A DNA stretch of 64,000 bases from Georgenia muralis (GTDB lineage Bacteria > Actinomycetota > Actinomycetes > Actinomycetales > Actinomycetaceae): NCBI RefSeq assembly GCF_003814705.1, contig NZ_RKRA01000001.1, forward strand, positions 1,178,001 through 1,242,000, in the 5' to 3' direction. The stretch's first letter is position 1, and every line of letters begins with the position of its first letter. Made by a program: the position numbers and the translations under genes. Positions 59,917 to 64,000 of this stretch are shown piece by piece. The notes beneath the pieces are model-generated. The model did no database searches. It saw only the letters and a program-made list of their open reading frames with translations, and was not told where the DNA came from.

Positions 59917-60336
59917 ATGTCCGACCGTCCCAGCGCCATGTTCGTCTGCGTCCACAACGCCGGCCGTTCCCAGATGGCCGCCGGCTTCATGCGTGAGCTC
60001 TCCGGCGGGCAGGTGGAGGTCCGCTCCGCCGGCTCCATGCCCGCCGACCAGATCAACCCGGTCGCGGTCGAGGCCATGCGCGAGGTGGGCATCGACATCA
60101 CCGCGGAGCGGCCCAAGGTCCTCACCCCGGAGGCCGTCGAGGTCTCCGACGTCGTCATCACCATGGGCTGCGGGGACGTCTGCCCGTACTTCCCCGGGGT
60201 CCGCTACGAGGACTGGGTCCTCGAGGACCCGGCGGGCCAGGGCATCGAGAAGGTCCGCGAGGTGCGTGACGAGATCCGCGGACGCATCGAGCAGCTCCTC
60301 GCCGAGCTCCTCCCGGCGACCGCCGACCAGGCCTGA
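59917..60336 (+). CDS. arsC: Arsenate reductase ArsC (LMW-PTP type)
   Basis: The predicted 139-residue protein reduces arsenate to arsenite. P-loop FVCVHNAGRSQMAAGF has the nucleophilic Cys; ITMGCGDVCPYFPGVRYEDW has the two further cysteines of thioredoxin- or mycothiol-linked enzymes. AGGAGGAG-type ribosome-binding site precedes the ATG. It lies 61 bases after the regulator fusion. Confidence 0.93.
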   Translation: MSDRPSAMFVCVHNAGRSQMAAGFMRELSGGQVEVRSAGSMPADQINPVAVEAMREVGIDITAERPKVLTPEAVEVSDVVITMGCGDVCPYFPGVRYEDWVLEDPAGQGIEKVREVRDEIRGRIEQLLAELLPATADQA

Positions 60337-60347
60337 GCCGGCGCGTC

Positions 60348-60989
60348 GTGACCTCGCCGACTCCGATGCCCGGGCTGCTGAGCCCCGACCACGTCCTCCA
60401 CACCATCGCCGACGAGCTCGCCGCCCGGTTCGCCGGGGTGTTCGCGGCCGAGACCGTCGAGCGGTACGTCTTCGAGTCCTACGCGGCCCTGGGCCGCTCG
60501 GCCAAGGTGACCGCGCACCTGCCGGCCCTGACCAGCCGCTTCGCGGGCGACCGGCTCACCGCCCTGGCGCAGTCGAAGGGCCGCGTGCCGCACGACCTGC
60601 CCGAGGTGCTGTTCGTGTGCGTGCAGAACGCCGGGCGCTCGCAGATGGCCGCCGCCCTGCTGCACCACCACGCGCAGGGCCGGGTGCACGTGCGCTCCGC
60701 GGGCTCGGCACCGGCCGAGCGGATCCACCCGGCCGTCACCGAGGTGATGGACGAGCTCGGGGTCGACCTCGCCCGGGAGTTCCCCAAACCGCTGACGGAC
60801 GACGTCGTGCGCGCCGCCGACGTCGTCATCACGATGGGCTGCGGCGACGCGTGCCCAATCTACCCGGGCAAGCGGTACGAGGACTGGTCGCTCGCCGACC
60901 CGGCCGACGCCTCACCCGACGAGGCCCGGCGCATCCGCGACGAGATCGACGCGCGGGTGCGGGCGCTGCTCACCGAGCTCGTCCCCTGA
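60348..60989 (+). CDS. arsC: Arsenate reductase with N-terminal three-helix domain
   Basis: The predicted 213-residue protein has an N-terminal helical domain (HVLHTIADELAARFAGVFAAETVERYVFESYAAL) of about 80 residues, joined to an ArsC domain with FVCVQNAGRSQMAAALL and ITMGCGDACPIYPGKRYEDW. This layout matches mycothiol-dependent ArsC proteins of Corynebacterium type. Two ArsC enzymes with different set-ups thus follow each other, 11 bases apart, and may use different reductants. Confidence 0.92.
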   Translation: MTSPTPMPGLLSPDHVLHTIADELAARFAGVFAAETVERYVFESYAALGRSAKVTAHLPALTSRFAGDRLTALAQSKGRVPHDLPEVLFVCVQNAGRSQMAAALLHHHAQGRVHVRSAGSAPAERIHPAVTEVMDELGVDLAREFPKPLTDDVVRAADVVITMGCGDACPIYPGKRYEDWSLADPADASPDEARRIRDEIDARVRALLTELVP

Positions 60990-61046
60990 CCGCCGGGCCT
61001 GCCCGCCGCCGCCCGGGGGGACCGTCGTCCTCACCCCGGGCGCGGC

Positions 61047-61289
61047 GTGGGGCGTAAGATCCTCGGCCCCGGGTGCAAGAACTGCGTCACCCTCGAGCGG
61101 GTCACCCGCGACGCCGTCACCGAGCTCGGCATCGACGCCCAGATCACCAAGGTCACCGACTACGCCGAGATCGCCGCCTGCGGGATCATGTCCACCCCCG
61201 GCCTCGTCGTCGACGAGCAGATCGTCCTCTCGGGACGCGTCCCCACGAAGGGGCATGTGAAGGAGCTGCTGGCACCGTCGGCCGGCTGA
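61047..61289 (+). CDS. Small thioredoxin-fold protein (TM0996/MTH895 family)
   Basis: The predicted 80-residue protein begins KILGPGCKNCVTLERV with the CxxC redox pair and continues ACGIMSTPGLVVDEQIVLSGRVP, typical of small glutaredoxin-like proteins. In other bacteria it sits beside arsenic or permease genes. Here it follows the two arsC genes and could act as their reductant. The GTG at 61047 is weakly supported by upstream sequence. Confidence 0.88.
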   Translation: MGRKILGPGCKNCVTLERVTRDAVTELGIDAQITKVTDYAEIAACGIMSTPGLVVDEQIVLSGRVPTKGHVKELLAPSAG

Positions 61290-61290
61290 C

Positions 61291-61326
61291 GAGCGGGCGA
61301 ACGGGCGAACGGGCTAGCGGGCGAGC
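61291..61326. repeat. 8-base tandem repeat, four and a half copies
   Basis: GAGCGGGC, GAACGGGC, GAACGGGC, TAGCGGGC and GAGC follow directly after the stop of the thioredoxin-fold gene. They precede the terminator. Confidence 0.8.
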
Positions 61327-61337
61327 AGAAGACTCCG

Positions 61338-61361
61338 TCAGGCGATGCCTGATGCTCTTTT
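61338..61361 (+). terminator. Rho-independent terminator of the arsenic operon
   Basis: TCAGGC-gat-GCCTGA is followed by TGCTCTTTT. This is the only clear stem plus T-run in the window, 48 bases after the thioredoxin-fold gene. Confidence 0.8.
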
Positions 61362-61425
61362 CGGCTTGTCCCGCCGTGGCTCCGGCCCGCCGGCCCGAGC
61401 GGCCGGTGGCCGCTGAGGCCGGCGC

Positions 61426-62544
61426 TCAGTCCAGGAACGGGTAGTCGTTGTAGCCGTGCTCGCCGCCGACGTAGAAGGTTTCCTGGTCGGGGACGTTGAG
61501 CGGGCGACCCTCGCGCCAGCGCCGCACGAGGTCGGGGTTGGCCAGCGCCGCCCGGCCCACGACGACGGCGTCGCCGAGGTCGTCGGCGAGCAGGGCCGCG
61601 GCGATCTCCCTGGTGGTGACGACCTCGAAGCCGTTGTTGACCAGCAGCGGTCCGCCGAAGCGACTGCGCAGCTCCTGCACGAGGTCGCAGGCCGGGTGGT
61701 CGCTCAGGACGCTGAGGTACGCCGGTCCGAGGCCGGCGATCTGGTCCACGAGGGCGCCGTAGGTCTCGAGGATCTCCGGGGCGTGCGTCTCGTCCAGGCC
61801 CGAGCGGGCCTGCCGCGGGGAGATGCGCAGGCCGGTCCGGTCCGCGCCGACGGCGTCGGCGACGGCGCCCACGACCTCGACGACGAGGCGGGCCCGGTTC
61901 TCCGGGCTGCCGCCGTAGGCGTCGGTCCGCCGGTTCGTGCCCGGGGCGAGGAACTGGTTGAGGAGGTACCCGTTCGCCCCGTGCAGCTCGACTCCGTCGA
62001 AACCGGCGTCGATCGCGCGCCGGGAGGCGGCGACGAGCTCCTCGACCACCTCCGGCATCTCCTCGGTCCGCAGCTCCCGCGGGGTGACGAAGGGCCGCGG
62101 GGCCTGCCCGGGCAGGCGCAGCTCACCCTCGACGGCGATCGGGCTCGGCGCGACGACGTCGCGCTCGGCGGCGTCGGGTAGGTGGGCCACCCGGCCGCCG
62201 TGCATGACCTGCAGGACGATCCGCCCGCCCCGCTCGTGCACGGCGTCGGTGACCGCGCGCCAGCCGGCGGCCTGCTCGTCGGTGGCGATGCCGGGCTGGC
62301 CCGGGTAGGTCTTCGCGCGCTCGCTCGGGTAGGTGCCTTCCGCCACGATCAGGCCCGTCGAGGCGCGGTCGGCGTAGTAGCGGGCCATCGCGGCCGTGGG
62401 GACACCCGCGGCGGTGGCGCGGCGCCGGGTGAGCGGGGCCATGACGACCCGGTTGGGCAGGGTGAGGCGGCCCAGTGTCAGCGGGGCGAAGAGGTCCACC
62501 TCGGCGACGACGGCACCGGACGGTGTTGTCTGGGATTCGGTCAT
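61426..62544 (-). CDS. Old Yellow Enzyme family alkene reductase
   Basis: The predicted 372-residue FMN enzyme reduces activated C=C bonds with NAD(P)H. APLTRRRATAAGVPT, LQVMHGGRVAH, the FDGVELHGANGYLLNQFLAP barrel segment with the substrate His-Gly-Ala-Asn, YGGSPENRARLVVEV and the FMN site LLVNNGF match the NemA/OYE class. The likely proton donor Tyr occurs in ARYYADR or nearby. It stands alone, convergent with the arsenic operon and divergent from the FAD oxidoreductase. Confidence 0.94.
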   Translation of the reverse strand: MTESQTTPSGAVVAEVDLFAPLTLGRLTLPNRVVMAPLTRRRATAAGVPTAAMARYYADRASTGLIVAEGTYPSERAKTYPGQPGIATDEQAAGWRAVTDAVHERGGRIVLQVMHGGRVAHLPDAAERDVVAPSPIAVEGELRLPGQAPRPFVTPRELRTEEMPEVVEELVAASRRAIDAGFDGVELHGANGYLLNQFLAPGTNRRTDAYGGSPENRARLVVEVVGAVADAVGADRTGLRISPRQARSGLDETHAPEILETYGALVDQIAGLGPAYLSVLSDHPACDLVQELRSRFGGPLLVNNGFEVVTTREIAAALLADDLGDAVVVGRAALANPDLVRRWREGRPLNVPDQETFYVGGEHGYNDYPFLD

Positions 62545-62678
62545 GCAGCGATGCTAAGCCGCTCCGGCGGCGCGAGCGCGTGGCGAACGTCCCCCGGCGG
62601 CCCTACCGTGGGTGACGTCTGCAGCACCTCGCGGGCGGCGGGGCGACCCGCAGGCCCCGCGACCACGAGGGGAACGCG

Positions 62679-64000
62679 ATGGACCTGGACGGGCACACCT
62701 CGCTCTGGCTCGACCGGCCGGACCGGCCGGCGTTCCCGCCGCTGCCGCCCGGCCGCACCGTGGACGTGCTCGTCGTCGGGGGCGGGCTCACCGGCCTGAC
62801 GACGGCGCTGCTCCTGGCCCGGGCGGGCGCCGACGTCGCCGTGGTCGAGGCGCGCCGGCTCGGCGTCGTCACGACCGGCAACAGCACCGGCAAGGTGACA
62901 CTCCTGCAGGGCACGAAGCTCTCCCGCCTCGCGCGACGGCACTCCACCGCCACCATCCAGGCCTACGTCGACGCCAACGCGGAGGGCCAGCAGTGGCTGC
63001 TGCGCTACTGCGCGGACCACGACGTCCCCGTCGAGCGGCGCGCCGCCCTGACCTTCGCGTGGGGCGAGGAGGGGCGCGACGCCGCCGCCGCGGAGTACGA
63101 CGCCGCGCACAACGCCGGCCTGGCGGTGGAGTGGGTGGAGGAGCCCGACCTGCCGTTCGCCACGAACGGGTCGGTCCGGCTGGAAGACCAGGCCCAGCTC
63201 GACACCATGGACGTCGTCGAGGCGCTCGCCCGTGACGTCGAGCGCCACGGCGGCGAGATCTTCGAGGGCTCGCGGGTGACCGGCGTCAGCAGCGGGTCAC
63301 CCTGCGAGGTCACGGTCACCACCGACGACGGCGACGGCGGCACCCGGGAGGTGCGGATCACCGCGGGCCGGGTGGTCCTCGCCACCGGCACCCCGATCCT
63401 CGACCGCGGCGGCTTCTTCGCCCGCCTGGAGCCGCTGCGGTCCTACGCCCTCGCGCTGGACGTGCCCGGTCCCCTGCCCGAGGACATGGCCATCTCCGCC
63501 GAGGAGCCGACCCGGTCGCTGCGCACCGCGCCGGTCACCGGCGGCCGCAAGCTCGTCGTCGGCGGCCAGGGACACCCCGTCGGGCGGGCCGTCTCACCCC
63601 GGGAGCACGTCCTGGAGCTCACCCGGTGGGCGGCCGAGCACTTCCCCGGGGCCCGGCCCACCCACGTGTGGTCGGCGCAGGACTACCGCGGGGCCGACCT
63701 CCTGCCCTCGGTCGGGCCGCTCCTGCCCGGCTCGGACCGCGTGCTCGTCGCGACCGGCTACGACAAGTGGGGCCTGGCGACAGGGGTCGCCGCGGGACTG
63801 GCGATCTCCGGCACGATCCTGGGCGGGCACCTGCCGTGGGCGCACACCGTGCGCACCTGGCGCGGGGCCGAGATCTTCGGCGTCGACCGGGCGGTCCGGC
63901 TCAACGCCTCGGTCGCAGCCCGGTTCGCCGCGGACTGGTTCAGCCCACGCGTGCACTCCTCGGCGGTGCGGCCGCCGGAGGGGCAGGGCCGCGTCGAGCT
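62679..64000 (+). CDS. FAD-dependent oxidoreductase, C-terminus cut by window edge
   Basis: About 440 residues of the predicted protein are visible. The FAD Rossmann motif VDVLVVGGGLTGLTTALLLARAG (about 28-50) and the DAO-family region GNSTGKVTLLQGTKLS are clear, and GPLLPGSDRVLVATGYDKWG near the end is the second FAD site. Members of this group often carry a C-terminal Rieske [2Fe-2S] domain; that part would be beyond the window. CGAGGGGAA precedes the ATG. The substrate is unknown, perhaps an amine. Confidence 0.88.
   Translation, partial: MDLDGHTSLWLDRPDRPAFPPLPPGRTVDVLVVGGGLTGLTTALLLARAGADVAVVEARRLGVVTTGNSTGKVTLLQGTKLSRLARRHSTATIQAYVDANAEGQQWLLRYCADHDVPVERRAALTFAWGEEGRDAAAAEYDAAHNAGLAVEWVEEPDLPFATNGSVRLEDQAQLDTMDVVEALARDVERHGGEIFEGSRVTGVSSGSPCEVTVTTDDGDGGTREVRITAGRVVLATGTPILDRGGFFARLEPLRSYALALDVPGPLPEDMAISAEEPTRSLRTAPVTGGRKLVVGGQGHPVGRAVSPREHVLELTRWAAEHFPGARPTHVWSAQDYRGADLLPSVGPLLPGSDRVLVATGYDKWGLATGVAAGLAISGTILGGHLPWAHTVRTWRGAEIFGVDRAVRLNASVAARFAADWFSPRVHSSAVRPPEGQGRVE

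Noticed and set aside
1-64000. tRNA or rRNA genes
   Set aside because: No tRNA-like TGG/TTCGA cloverleaf elements or rRNA signature sequences were noticed, though a dedicated scan could not be run.

Overview
The window is a very GC-rich chromosomal segment from an actinomycete. GTG and occasional TTG starts, 4-base start/stop overlaps, the coproporphyrin-type heme pathway with HemQ, mycothiol-type ArsC proteins and a glycine-betaine transporter of the actinobacterial kind all point to Actinomycetota. The order Micrococcales is my best guess, but this is inference and not proven. No rRNA, tRNA or CRISPR array was seen.

Layout. 1-4301: an edge-truncated cell-wall amidase, a 45-residue secreted peptide with a CxxC pair, a TrmB/LuxR-type regulator, a SAM methyltransferase and a stand-alone LanC-like cyclase related to the last domain of class III/IV lanthipeptide synthetases. 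The same two-part DNA element (GTGCCATG, nine bases, TGCCACG) lies upstream of both the peptide gene and the cyclase/methyltransferase operon. This is the best candidate here for an undescribed system, possibly a peptide-modification or peptide-signalling locus. 4302-8273: a branched-chain 2-oxoacid dehydrogenase operon (E1alpha, E1beta, E2) with a tandem operator-like repeat upstream. 8274-13588: a YwiC-like membrane protein, a HisC-type aminotransferase, a small membrane protein, a WXG100-like/alpha-beta hydrolase pair and a fructosamine kinase-like protein. 13622-24093: a complete heme pathway in two divergent operons (hemA-cpfC-hemQ leftward; hemE-hemY-hemC-hemD-hemB-hemL rightward) sharing a 47-base intergenic region.

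24101-28349: a LigD-type polymerase/primase gene split by an IS110-family element. Removing the element plus one copy of the shared GTCAGC restores the reading frame exactly. The long non-coding left end of the element looks like a bridge-RNA locus, with matches to both its target and its donor junction. A histidine phosphatase and an SRPBCC protein follow. 28531-36062: purB, an SDR dehydrogenase, DedA, NhaC, Ppx/GppA and a large protein of unknown function with a YezG-like C-terminus. 36334-39873: a copper locus (CsoR operator, csoR, copZ-like, copA with two metal-binding domains). 39951-47608: a HAD phosphatase, a CPBP protease, small membrane proteins (one frameshifted), a 901-residue kinase-like/flippase protein, a DUF2079 protein and a CopC protein.

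47634-54064: gluconokinase, gpmA, a crcB-DUF190-crcB fluoride-export operon, a CBS protein, DUF4383 and DUF488 proteins, a Gfo/Idh/MocA oxidoreductase and a Pcm-like methyltransferase. 54132-59102: a glycine-betaine ABC transporter whose binding protein appears circularly permuted, then an aminotransferase. 59184-61289: an arsenic locus with an ArsR/phosphatase fusion, two ArsC proteins and a small thioredoxin-fold protein, but no efflux pump in view. 61426-64000: an Old Yellow Enzyme reductase and an edge-truncated FAD oxidoreductase.

A recurring theme is short tandem repeats of unrelated unit length (7, 8, 17 and 33 bases) in the gaps between genes. Many long open frames run antisense to these genes; they are by-products of high GC and are not listed.
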